A DNA stretch of 6,616 nt from Acidobacteriota bacterium (lineage in GTDB: Bacteria > Acidobacteriota > Thermoanaerobaculia > Thermoanaerobaculales > Thermoanaerobaculaceae). Below the pieces are notes generated by a model that ran no database searches, was not told where the DNA came from, and saw only the letters and a list, made by a program, of their open reading frames with translations. This document shows, in pieces, positions 1-5,981 of this stretch; the stretch's first letter is position 1; every line of letters starts with the position of its first letter. Both the position numbers and the translations under genes were made by a program. The stretch covers positions 1-6,616 of the forward strand of contig JAJXUY010000086.1 in NCBI GenBank assembly GCA_021782525.1, in the 5' to 3' direction.

Positions 1-1100
1 AACGCGCCCAGGAGCAGGAGGGCGAGGTTGGGCAGCCACATGCCGACCGCGACCGGAACCTTGCCCCCGGTCGCGAGGAGCTCGCCGTTGTTGAGCAGGA
101 CGTAATAGGCGACCACCAGCGCCACCGAGGCCGTGAGCCCGTAGCCCTTGCCCCCGCGCCGGTTCCGGATCCCGAGCGGGAATCCGACCAGGGCGAACAC
201 GACGGCGGCGGCGGGGATCGCCACGCGCTTGTTCAGCTCGACGCGCGCCTCGCGGGCAAGGTCGGCGGTTTGACCGGTGGCGGCCCCGTTCTCGGCGCGC
301 TGCAGCAGCTCTTCTGAGCTCGTCTCACGGACGCCGAGACGGGTCTGCTGATGACCGCTCCCGGTCTGAGCCTGCCGCAAACGGATGCGGAGCTCGTTGT
401 TGTCGTTCTTGCGGTACGAGTCGGGCTCGTTGGGACGGAGGAGGTGGGTCGTCGTGTCGCGCAGGTTGAGCCAGGCGCTGCCGTCGTGGGGGTCGATGAC
501 GAGGCTCCCCGAGTCGGCGGTGACGAGGCTCTCCTGGTCGGGGTTGCTGTTGTCGAACAGTAAGATGCCGTGCCAGCGGCCGGTGCCGCGGTCGATCTTG
601 TCGACGTAGAGCAGTTGGTTGGGAAAGTCCTCGGCGAAGACGCGCTGTTCGATCGCGGCGTTGGCCGCCGAGAGCGCGACCTTGCGCGTGAGCTGCGAGA
701 GCTGCGCGTTGGCCTGCGGCATCACCGCCAGGGTGAGGCCGGCATCGGCCACGAAGACCAAGCCCGCCATCACGATCAGGGGGAGGGCGACCCGCCGCAA
801 CGGCACGCCGCACGCCTGCATCGCGACCAGCTCCGAGTCGGCGGCCCAACGAGCCGAGGTCATGAGCACCGCGAACAACGTGCCGATCGGCAGCGTCAGC
901 GCCAGGATGTTGGGCACGCCGAGGACCAGCAGCCTCACCACGGTGCCGGTGCCGACGCTGCGGGAGATGAAGAGATCGGCCACCACGAACAGGGCGCGGA
1001 TGAGCAGGAGGAACGTGCTCACGCTGGCAGCCATCAGCAGCGTCGGCAGCATCTCCTTGACCAGGGCACGTCCGAGGACGAAGCGACGGGGTCCGCGCAT
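1..1100 (-). CDS. lptF: LPS export ABC transporter permease, LptF/LptG (YjgP/YjgQ) family, C-terminus cut by window edge
   Basis: Membrane permease of the LptB2FG transporter, which extracts lipopolysaccharide from the inner membrane and passes it to the periplasmic Lpt bridge. The minus frame is open from an ATG at 1098-1100 for 366 codons and leaves the window without a stop. The family usually has about 360-390 residues, so little is missing. Hydrophobic segments lie near residues 17-40, 57-80 and 104-126, then a polar periplasmic region of about 160 residues, then segments near 292-311, 322-337 and 348-366. This is the 3+3 helix plan of the family. The motif ADSELVAMQACGV (87-99) sits after the second helix as in LptF, and ELNKRVAIP and MWLPN are typical of the C-terminal half. 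LptF is favoured over LptG from the DSEL motif, but this is not certain. A GTG lies directly before the ATG (1101-1103), an in-frame stop lies at 1170-1172, and no strong ribosome site is visible. Confidence 0.9.
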   Translation of the reverse strand, partial: MRGPRRFVLGRALVKEMLPTLLMAASVSTFLLLIRALFVVADLFISRSVGTGTVVRLLVLGVPNILALTLPIGTLFAVLMTSARWAADSELVAMQACGVPLRRVALPLIVMAGLVFVADAGLTLAVMPQANAQLSQLTRKVALSAANAAIEQRVFAEDFPNQLLYVDKIDRGTGRWHGILLFDNSNPDQESLVTADSGSLVIDPHDGSAWLNLRDTTTHLLRPNEPDSYRKNDNNELRIRLRQAQTGSGHQQTRLGVRETSSEELLQRAENGAATGQTADLAREARVELNKRVAIPAAAVVFALVGFPLGIRNRRGGKGYGLTASVALVVAYYVLLNNGELLATGGKVPVAVGMWLPNLALLLLGA

Positions 1101-1223
1101 CACCCGGAGATGGTACGGGAGCGGAGGAGAATTGCCAATCCCGGCGCGGACGAGGACGGTCGCGGTCGTTCAACAGGGTATTCCACAGGCGGGCCGAATT
1201 CCGCAGCCCGCGCCTCGTCTCGT

Positions 1224-1251
1224 ATGTCCGATAAGATATATTATGTTAAAT
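1224..1251 (+). other. dif: dif-like XerC/XerD recombination site
   Basis: A 28-bp site with the 11-6-11 layout of a chromosome dimer resolution site: XerC-side half ATGTCCGATAA (1224-1234), central GATATA (1235-1240), XerD-side half TTATGTTAAAT (1241-1251). The XerD half is identical to that of E. coli dif. The XerC half keeps the inner ATAA and one further C (5 of 11), and the centre matches 4 of 6, giving 20 of 28 overall. Conservation of the XerD half with a drifting XerC outer half is the known pattern across bacteria. The site is intergenic, about 21% GC in GC-rich DNA, 123 bases before the lptF start and 134 bases after the parB stop. An alternative is an AT-rich promoter: the minus strand has TTGTGG, 17 bases, TATATC, but that is a poor match. 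Confidence 0.8.
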
Positions 1252-1302
1252 CACACCCCACAAGATACAGCGCGACGATGCAGACACATGCCGTGGGAGC
1301 AT

Positions 1303-1384
1303 GGAACCGCTCCCCGTCCAGGTGCCGTCTCCGTCAACAGGCGCGAAAACCGGCGCGCCGCCAAACCGGCGCTGGAGCGGTTCC
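1303..1384. repeat. 11-bp inverted repeat directly after parB, with a competing small hairpin
   Basis: GGAACCGCTCC (1303-1313) is the exact reverse complement of GGAGCGGTTCC (1374-1384), with 60 bases between. The right arm begins one base past the parB stop codon (1386-1388). The left arm shares bases with a second possible hairpin, GGGAGC (1295-1300) with GCTCCC (1309-1314) and an 8-base loop, so the two folds exclude each other. There is no U-tract, so a standard terminator is unlikely. It may be an RNA 3' structure or a protein-binding site, or it may be chance. Confidence 0.45.
1347..1372. repeat. Tandem 10-bp direct repeat AAACCGGCGC
   Basis: AAACCGGCGC occurs at 1347-1356 and again at 1363-1372, 16 bases apart start to start. 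The palindrome CGGCGCGCCG (1351-1360) overlaps the first copy. All of it lies inside the loop of the larger inverted repeat after parB. The spacing is about one and a half helical turns. No known binding motif is recognised. Confidence 0.4.
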
Positions 1385-1385
1385 G

Positions 1386-2297
1386 TCAGCCGAGGCGATC
1401 GTCGAGCTCGCCCGCCCGCAGCTGCTGGAGGAACGCCTCGACGGTGGCGATGATCTCGTCCCGGGAAACGCCGGGCTGGCGGATCGTCAGGGAGAGGCGC
1501 ACCGGGACGCTTCCCGGCGCGCGCAAGCGGATCTGAAGTGGACGGAACGCTCCCGCGGCGGGGGTGTGTCCGGACGGGACCGAATGGTCATCCGGATCGT
1601 CGGCGCCTCTGGTCGGGACCCCCGGGGTCTGAGCGGCCAGGCGGGCGGCTTCGCGATCGAGGTGGCCTTCCGCGATCTCTTGGACGAGACGCTCCATCTC
1701 GTCGATGCTGCCGGCGCGGGCGATGAGGAGGAGCATCGACTTGGCGGTGATGTCGGCATGCCGACAGAGGTCCTGGATCGCCGGCGGGATCGCGAGGAGC
1801 TTGAGGCCCTCGGTGATCGTCGGCCGCGACTTCCCTACCGCCGCCGCGACCCGGTCGTGGGTGTAACCGTACTTCTCCACGAGCGTGCGGTAGCCCTCGG
1901 CCTCCTCGAACGGCGAGAGGTCCCTGCGCTGGAGGTTCTCGACGAGCGCCAGCTCGAGCGCCTCCTGGTCGGTGACCGCCATCTCGATGCACGGGACCTC
2001 TTCGAGGCCGGCCTCGACCGCAGCGTGGAAGCGCCGCTCGCCGGCGATCAACTGGTAGGTGCGACCACCCGGCAGCGGCCGGACGAGGAGCGGCTCGAGG
2101 ACGCCGCGCGCGCGGATCGAGGCCGTCAGCTCGGTCAGATCGCCGAGGTTGGAACGCGGCTGCTCCCGGTTGGTCTCGATACGGTCCGTCGGAAGCATGA
2201 CGCCGACCGCGGTGACCGACTGGTTCGCGAGCTCCTCGACGAAGTGGCGGTCGTGCCGCATCTTGCGGAAATCGGGCAAACCCTTTCGGCTAGACAC
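1386..2297 (-). CDS. parB: ParB/RepB/Spo0J family partition protein
   Basis: DNA-binding CTPase clamp that loads at parS centromere sites and works with ParA to move replicated DNA apart. The chosen start is GTG at 2295-2297, giving 303 aa. GAGGAGG lies nine bases upstream, inside the end of parA. Longer starts would sit within parA and give a non-ParB tail. The N-terminal nucleotide domain has GERRFHA (86-92) and ENLQRRDLSPFEEAEGY (120-136), the conserved ParB boxes. A helix-turn-helix follows in HDRVAAAVGKSRPTITEGLKLL (about 147-168). After a low-complexity, Asp-rich linker (about 225-248) the C-terminus ends in PLQIRLRAPG and VSRDEIIATVEAFLQQLR, unlike the classical Spo0J dimerisation tail and more like plasmid-style ParBs. 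It overlaps the parA stop by eight bases (GTGTCTAG) and is surely co-translated with it. A later ATG (13th codon) is possible but has no ribosome site at proper spacing. Confidence 0.93.
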   Translation of the reverse strand: MSSRKGLPDFRKMRHDRHFVEELANQSVTAVGVMLPTDRIETNREQPRSNLGDLTELTASIRARGVLEPLLVRPLPGGRTYQLIAGERRFHAAVEAGLEEVPCIEMAVTDQEALELALVENLQRRDLSPFEEAEGYRTLVEKYGYTHDRVAAAVGKSRPTITEGLKLLAIPPAIQDLCRHADITAKSMLLLIARAGSIDEMERLVQEIAEGHLDREAARLAAQTPGVPTRGADDPDDHSVPSGHTPAAGAFRPLQIRLRAPGSVPVRLSLTIRQPGVSRDEIIATVEAFLQQLRAGELDDRLG

Positions 2298-3042
2298 GGG
2301 CCATGACCTCCTCACAGAGTGCGTAGTACTCGAGCGCGCCGCTGGACTGAGGCGCATGCTCGAAGATCGAGGTGCGGTATGCAGGACTCTCCTCGAGACG
2401 CACGGACTTGGTCACCGCGGTCTGGAACACCTTGTCGCCGAAGACCTGCGCGATCCGTTCGTGAATGTCGCGGGCGAGGACGGTGCGGCGGTCGTGCAGG
2501 GTGATCAGGACCCCGAGCAGCTGCAGGTCGGGGTTGGCGCGGACCTTGATCTTCTCGACCGTTTCGAGGAGGTCGTCGGTACCCTCCAGGGCGAAGTACG
2601 AGGACTGGATCGGGATCAGCAGGTGGGTCGCCGCGACCATCGCGTTCACCGTGATGAGCCCGAGTGTCGGCGGCGTGTCGACGATGATGTACTCGTACTT
2701 CGGCACGACCGGCGCCAGGCGATCCTTCAGGCGGAAGTGTGCGTCCAGCTCGCCGACCATCGCGTTTTCCAGCTTCGCCAGAGAGATCCTGGCCGGCGCG
2801 ATGTCGAGCTTGTCGACGGCGGTCGGCTGGATCACCTCCTCGATCGCGGCTCCGTCCGCGAGGACGTCGTACATCGAGCGCCCGAGAGCATGCTGGTCGA
2901 CGAACGACATCGTCGTGTTTCCCTGCGGGTCGAGGTCCACCAGCAACGTGTGCACGCCCTTGAGCGCCAGCGCCGCCGCGAGGTTGATCGCGGTCGTCGT
3001 CTTGCCCACTCCGCCCTTCTGGTTGGCTATCGTGATGATCAT
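2290..3042 (-). CDS. parA: ParA/Soj-type partition ATPase
   Basis: Deviant-Walker ATPase that binds DNA non-specifically as an ATP dimer and is stimulated by ParB to drive segregation. The ATG at 3040-3042 gives 250 aa, the usual Soj length, starting MIITIANQKGGVGKTTT. The longer upstream reading adds a Pro/Arg-rich tail not found in the family. Visible motifs: deviant Walker A KGGVGKTTT (9-17) with the signature lysine after KGG; Walker A' VDLDPQGN (35-42); Walker B YIIVDTPPTLG (118-128); and PIQSSYFALEG (144-154). There is no N-terminal helix-turn-helix, so this is the small chromosomal or type Ib form rather than the P1 type. The ribosome site is GGGGAG, two bases from the ATG, which is rather close. 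A good promoter lies about 90 bases upstream. The last codons contain the ribosome site and GTG start of parB. Confidence 0.96.
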   Translation of the reverse strand: MIITIANQKGGVGKTTTAINLAAALALKGVHTLLVDLDPQGNTTMSFVDQHALGRSMYDVLADGAAIEEVIQPTAVDKLDIAPARISLAKLENAMVGELDAHFRLKDRLAPVVPKYEYIIVDTPPTLGLITVNAMVAATHLLIPIQSSYFALEGTDDLLETVEKIKVRANPDLQLLGVLITLHDRRTVLARDIHERIAQVFGDKVFQTAVTKSVRLEESPAYRTSIFEHAPQSSGALEYYALCEEVMARV

Positions 3043-3068
3043 GGCTCCCCGTCCGCCCCGCGCGCCAC

Positions 3069-3090
3069 GGGTCGAAGGCCGGATCGACCC
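3069..3090 (-). repeat. Hairpin in the parA leader
   Basis: GGGTCGA (3069-3075) pairs exactly with TCGACCC (3084-3090) across an 8-base loop. It lies 27 bases before the parA start, downstream of the proposed promoter, so it would be in the 5' leader of the parAB transcript. As DNA it could be an operator for partition-protein autoregulation. As RNA it could limit ribosome access. Neither is shown by the sequence. Confidence 0.4.
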
Positions 3091-3137
3091 TCCACCGTGC
3101 TGGCGCTCGGACACGCCCTCGTCTTGGCGACTCGGGC

Positions 3138-3167
3138 ACTGTATCGGGGCGGTGGAAACGCTGTCAA
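3138..3167 (-). promoter_or_regulatory. Sigma-70-type promoter for parA-parB
   Basis: On the minus strand, TTGACA (3162-3167) is a perfect -35 box, followed after 18 bases by TACAGT (3138-3143), a 4 of 6 match to TATAAT. Transcription would start near 3131, giving a leader of about 89 bases to the parA ATG. It lies in the 225-base gap between the DUF151 gene and parA, the natural place for a parAB promoter. Hexamers were found by eye. Confidence 0.55.
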
Positions 3168-3267
3168 CCTCTCGGGCCCAGGCGACCGCCCGGCGGGCGC
3201 GCGACACGCGCTGCCGTGAGAGAGCCTGATCTCTGCGCGAGGGGCCGCGCTCGACCGCTCCACACCC

Positions 3268-3798
3268 TCACATGTTGTACTTGCCCAGCTGCTCGGGGCT
3301 GAGCGACTCGAGCCACTCCCTCAACCGGGCCTCGTTGTCCTCGCCCTCGCGGAGGTCGAGCGCATGCGCCTCGCGGAACACCTCGGCCGCCACGCGAATC
3401 GGCGCGCCGCAGCGCAGCGCGAGCGCGATCGCATCCGATGGCCGGGCGTCAACCTCGCGGAACTGGCCGTCGGGCGTCCGCAGCGCGATGTGGGCGTGGA
3501 ACGTGCTCTCGACCAGCGAATGCACCGTGACCGCCTCGACCCGGCCGCCCATCGCCGTGATGACCGCGCGGAGGAGGTCATGGGTCATCGGGCGCGGTGT
3601 GGCCACGCCCTCGAGCTGGAGCGCGATCGCGTTCGCCTCGAAGACGCCGATCCAGATCGGGAGGAAGAGGTTTTCATCTGGCTTCTTCAGGATCACGATC
3701 GGCGTGTTGGAAACCGGGTCAAGGATCAGACCCCTGATCTCGACCTCGAGCTGAGCCGGCGCTTCGCGCTTTTCATCCACGCCTCCAATCTCAGCCAA
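3268..3798 (-). CDS. Bifunctional nuclease (BFN/DUF151) domain protein
   Basis: Small protein of the DUF151 family, some members of which are reported to have DNase and RNase activity; its role in this type of organism is not established. The single domain covers nearly the whole length: EVEIRGLILDPVSNTPIVIL (18-37), LPIWIGVFEANAI (46-58), TPRPMTHDLL (67-76) and the hallmark EVDARPSDAIALALR (115-129), then an acidic C-terminal helix ending in YNM. The start is uncertain and not ATG. The outer limit is a TTG at 3796-3798 (176 aa) with no visible ribosome site. A GTG at 3778-3780 (170 aa, VDEKREAPAQ) has GGAGG only one base upstream. It starts about 13 bases after the miaB stop, so the two are probably co-transcribed and translationally coupled. 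The pairing may be historical rather than functional. Confidence 0.93.
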   Translation of the reverse strand: MAEIGGVDEKREAPAQLEVEIRGLILDPVSNTPIVILKKPDENLFLPIWIGVFEANAIALQLEGVATPRPMTHDLLRAVITAMGGRVEAVTVHSLVESTFHAHIALRTPDGQFREVDARPSDAIALALRCGAPIRVAAEVFREAHALDLREGEDNEARLREWLESLSPEQLGKYNM

Positions 3799-3811
3799 CG
3801 CGGAAGGCGTG

Positions 3812-5155
3812 TCAAGCCGGCCGGGTCACCGGCTCTCGCCGTTCGCCGAGGAGGGAGTGCGGCGTGGCGCCGGTAATTACGACCGTGGCGAGCTCTCCGG
3901 CCGCGATCCCGTTCCACCCCGACACGTTGACCACGCGGTTGTCGGCTCCCCGCCCCTGCCAAGACGCCGAACCCCGCTTGGCCGGGCCGTCGAGGAGGAG
4001 CTCGACGGTCTTTCCGACCATCGCCTGGTTACGGTCGAGCTGGATGGCTGCCTGGAGATCGAACAACCGTTCCAAACGAATCCCGGCCTCCGCGCGCGCG
4101 ATCCGTCCGGAGTAGCGGGCGGCGGGCGTCCGCGGCCGCGGCGAGAACACGAAGCCGTAGAGCTGGCCGAAGCCGACCTCTCGCACCACGTCCAGCGTGG
4201 CCGCGAAGTCGTCCTCGGTCTCGCCGGGGAAGCCGACGATGACGTCGGTTGAGAGCGTGACTTGCGGCATCGCGGCCCGGATCATGGCCACGAGCTCCAA
4301 GTAGTCGGCGCGGGTGTAGCCGCGGTGCATGCGCTTGAGCACGGCGTCGGATCCCGCCTGGAACGGCAGGTGGAGGTACGTGCCGAGCGACGGGACACCG
4401 GCGATCTTTTCGACCATCGCGCGTGTGAAGAACCTGGGGTGCGAGGTGACGAACTGGACGCGCCATACGCCGGGCACCGCCCCCACCGCCTGCAGCAGGT
4501 CACCGAAGTCGGCGCCGGTCGCCGGGCACCGGTAGGCGTTGATCGTTTGCCCGAGCAGCGTGACTTCCTTCCCGCCCCGCTCCACCACGCCGGTCGCCTC
4601 GGCCACGATCTCCGCCAGCGTCCGGCTGCTCTCGTGGCCGCGCGTGGTCGGCACGATGCAGAAGGTGCAGTGCTGATCGCACCCGTGGATGGCGGTGACG
4701 TACTGGCGAGCGCCGGAGCCGCGCGCGATCGTGTCGGGATCGTAGTCGGGACCGGCGGGGAAGCCGGTGACGCTCGTTCGCCTCCCCTGGGCGACCGCGT
4801 CCAGCACCTGGGGGAGCTGCGAGACGCGCCCGGGTCCGAGCACGAAGTCGAGGCCCGCGCTGCGCGCCAGCAGGTGTTCCCCCTCCTGTTCGCCGACGCA
4901 ACCGCACAGCCCGACGACTCCGGGCCGGCCGTTCGCACGGCGCAGTCCGTGCAGCTCACCGAGGCGCGACAGCACTTTGTGGACCGCCTTTTCGCGCACC
5001 GAGCAGGTGTTGAGCACCGCGACGTCCGCGCCTTCGGCGTGCTCGACGCGACGCAATCCGCGCTGCTGCAGCAGGCCCTCGAGCCGCTGGCTGTCGAGGA
5101 CGTTCATCTGACAGCCCCACGTCTCGATGAAGTACGTTTCCATCTTCCCGCTCAC
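3812..5155 (-). CDS. miaB: tRNA-2-methylthio-N6-dimethylallyladenosine(37) synthase MiaB
   Basis: Radical-SAM methylthiotransferase that converts i6A37 to ms2i6A37 in tRNAs reading UNN codons, in the cytoplasm. Counting from the ATG at 5141-5143 (443 aa): the N-terminal UPF0004 domain has ETWGCQMN and carries Cys11, Cys47 (NTCSVREKA) and Cys82 (LCGCVGE), ligands of the auxiliary cluster. The radical-SAM motif HGCDQHCTFC holds Cys155, Cys159 and Cys162. SHPRFF, HLPFQAGSDAVLKRMHRGYT and TDVIVGFPGETEDDF follow in family order, and a C-terminal TRAM domain ends near LLGE. All six cysteines are present, so it should be active. The GTG at 5153-5155 (447 aa) is chosen because GGGGGAGAGG lies six bases upstream; the ATG four codons later is the alternative. 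Cys82 is followed by VGEQ where GCMAQ is common. Confidence 0.96.
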   Translation of the reverse strand: MSGKMETYFIETWGCQMNVLDSQRLEGLLQQRGLRRVEHAEGADVAVLNTCSVREKAVHKVLSRLGELHGLRRANGRPGVVGLCGCVGEQEGEHLLARSAGLDFVLGPGRVSQLPQVLDAVAQGRRTSVTGFPAGPDYDPDTIARGSGARQYVTAIHGCDQHCTFCIVPTTRGHESSRTLAEIVAEATGVVERGGKEVTLLGQTINAYRCPATGADFGDLLQAVGAVPGVWRVQFVTSHPRFFTRAMVEKIAGVPSLGTYLHLPFQAGSDAVLKRMHRGYTRADYLELVAMIRAAMPQVTLSTDVIVGFPGETEDDFAATLDVVREVGFGQLYGFVFSPRPRTPAARYSGRIARAEAGIRLERLFDLQAAIQLDRNQAMVGKTVELLLDGPAKRGSASWQGRGADNRVVNVSGWNGIAAGELATVVITGATPHSLLGERREPVTRPA

Positions 5156-5174
5156 CTGCGGCCTCTCCCCCGGA

Positions 5175-5203
5175 GCGCGGGCACGGCAAGCGTTCGCCCG
5201 CGC
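5175..5203 (-). repeat. GC-rich hairpin in the miaB leader
   Basis: GCGCGGGC (5175-5182) pairs exactly with GCCCGCGC (5196-5203), with a 13-base loop. It ends 20 bases before the miaB GTG start. It has no U-tract, so it is not a typical terminator for the upstream gene. If the promoter at 5216-5244 is real, the hairpin sits at the extreme 5' end of the miaB-bfn transcript, where such structures often stabilise mRNA. Confidence 0.4.
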
Positions 5204-5215
5204 CCGGCAGCCCAC

Positions 5216-5244
5216 GTTCTACCGTCTTCTCCCCGCGCTTGCAA
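5216..5244 (-). promoter_or_regulatory. Possible weak promoter for miaB-bfn
   Basis: On the minus strand, TTGCAA (5239-5244) and TAGAAC (5216-5221) are separated by 17 bases, each matching its sigma-70 consensus at 4 of 6. The position is right, in the gap between the coiled-coil gene and miaB, but both boxes are weak, and read-through from upstream is equally possible. Confidence 0.3.
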
Positions 5245-5255
5245 CTGCAGGCCGC

Positions 5256-5963
5256 TCAGTTCGGGGGAGGCACCGGCCCCAGCGGCGGCGGCGTCGGGGT
5301 CGGCGTCGGCCGGCCGGCCGGGCCGGGACGCGCCGCCTCCCCTTCCCCGCGGCCCGCCGTGGGCGTCCCCTCGTCGAGGCCACGGAACCAGCCGGGGAGC
5401 GCGCCGTCCCGCCGCGCGGCGTTGAGGACCCGGTCCGGCTCACCGCGGGCCGTCGCGAGGTCGGTCTTGGCCTTGGCGAGATCGGCGAGCGTTCGGTCCC
5501 ACGCCGGTTTGATGGTGGAGTCGCGGTAGACCGGATCGTCGTGCGCGTAGAACTCCTGCTCCAGCTGGTTGGCGCGCGAGGAGAGCTCCTTGATGTCGCC
5601 CTCGAGGCGGCGCACGCGGTCCTGCGCCGCCCGGTAACGCTCCTGCCAGATCGCCTTCTTGCGCTCCTCGGCCGTGCCGCCGCGGACGGCGCCCGTGAGC
5701 GGCGGGGCGGCCGCGCTCATCGTCAGCTCCACGCCTTGCGCCAGCTGCTTGACGGTCTCGTTGTTGATGACCCGCGGTTGGTTGGCCGGGAGGTTCAACT
5801 TGATCCGCTTGGCGACGTCGGCCAGGGACGAGGCGCGTACCGGCCGCCCCTCCTCGGGCTGGGCCAGCAGGATGCTCAGCGACGGCGTGGGCGCCGGGGT
5901 CGGCTTTTCCTCCCCCGCCCCGCCCGCTCCGAGCGCGACCAGCACGGCGAGCGCAGTGATCAT
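5256..5963 (-). CDS. Unrecognised exported coiled-coil protein with Pro/Thr-rich ends
   Basis: Function not recognised. 235 aa from an ATG at 5961-5963, with GGGGAGG five bases upstream and an in-frame stop just before it (5982-5984), so the start is firm. Residues 1-16 form a short hydrophobic stretch without basic residues, a weak signal peptide or anchor. PTPAPTPS (21-28) follows, then a segment around SLADVAKRIKLN (46-57) and RVINNETVKQLA (64-75). Residues about 97-172 are charged and helical, with a probable coiled coil (RVRRLEGDIKELSSRANQLEQEF, 115-137) broken by DDPVYRD (141-147) and IKPAWDR. The end has LPGWF and a disordered tail with PTPTPTPPP. An envelope location is inferred. It begins 18 bases after the cupin stop and probably shares its transcript. 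Similar proteins seem familiar from GC-rich environmental lineages, but I cannot name the family. Confidence 0.85.
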   Translation of the reverse strand: MITALAVLVALGAGGAGEEKPTPAPTPSLSILLAQPEEGRPVRASSLADVAKRIKLNLPANQPRVINNETVKQLAQGVELTMSAAAPPLTGAVRGGTAEERKKAIWQERYRAAQDRVRRLEGDIKELSSRANQLEQEFYAHDDPVYRDSTIKPAWDRTLADLAKAKTDLATARGEPDRVLNAARRDGALPGWFRGLDEGTPTAGRGEGEAARPGPAGRPTPTPTPPPLGPVPPPN

Positions 5964-5981
5964 GTCGACCTCCCCCGCGGC

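Larger units (their letters stand above)
1101..1385. other. Non-coding gap between parB and lptF
   Basis: About 285 bases with no convincing gene. It holds the dif-like site at 1224-1251, a 6-bp hairpin at 1189-1211 (GCGGGC/GCCCGC), a small hairpin at 1295-1314, an 11-bp inverted repeat (1303-1313 and 1374-1384), a 10-bp direct repeat (1347-1356 and 1363-1372) and the palindrome CGGCGCGCCG (1351-1360). The stretch around 1231-1272 is strikingly AT-rich against the surrounding DNA. No clear promoter for lptF or U-tract terminator for parB is seen. Confidence 0.7.

Noticed and set aside
1179..1187. TATTCCACA, close to a DnaA box
   Set aside because: A single imperfect copy with no cluster, no dnaA or dnaN and no AT-rich unwinding element beside it; not an origin.
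1228..1266. AT-rich stretch as a promoter for lptF
   Set aside because: Minus-strand TTGTGG and TATATC are poor matches, and the dif-like structure explains the stretch better. A promoter overlapping the site remains possible.
570..2306. Long plus-strand open frame (578 codons) crossing lptF, the gap and parB
   Set aside because: It is antisense to two well-supported genes and reads as low-complexity Arg/Asp/Gly-rich protein with no domain. Long antisense frames are common in GC-rich DNA. The same applies to plus-strand frames at 2059-3219 and 4262-5425.
3231..3260. Hairpin GCGCG/CGCGC downstream of the DUF151 gene as a terminator
   Set aside because: Only five base pairs with no U-tract; too weak to call.
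1101..3267. Canonical parS near parAB
   Set aside because: I looked for TGTTTCACGTGAAACA and close variants on both strands and found none in the window.
5271..5320. GC-rich short repeats near the end of the coiled-coil gene
   Set aside because: They are explained by codons for the PTPTPTPPP tail of the protein; not an independent repeat element.
780..5347. Two FtsK-orienting GGGNAGGG octamers, at 780-787 on plus and 5340-5347 on minus, both pointing toward the dif-like site
   Set aside because: The polarity is right, but about three such octamers are expected by chance in DNA of this composition and length, and the motif differs between lineages. Not counted as evidence.
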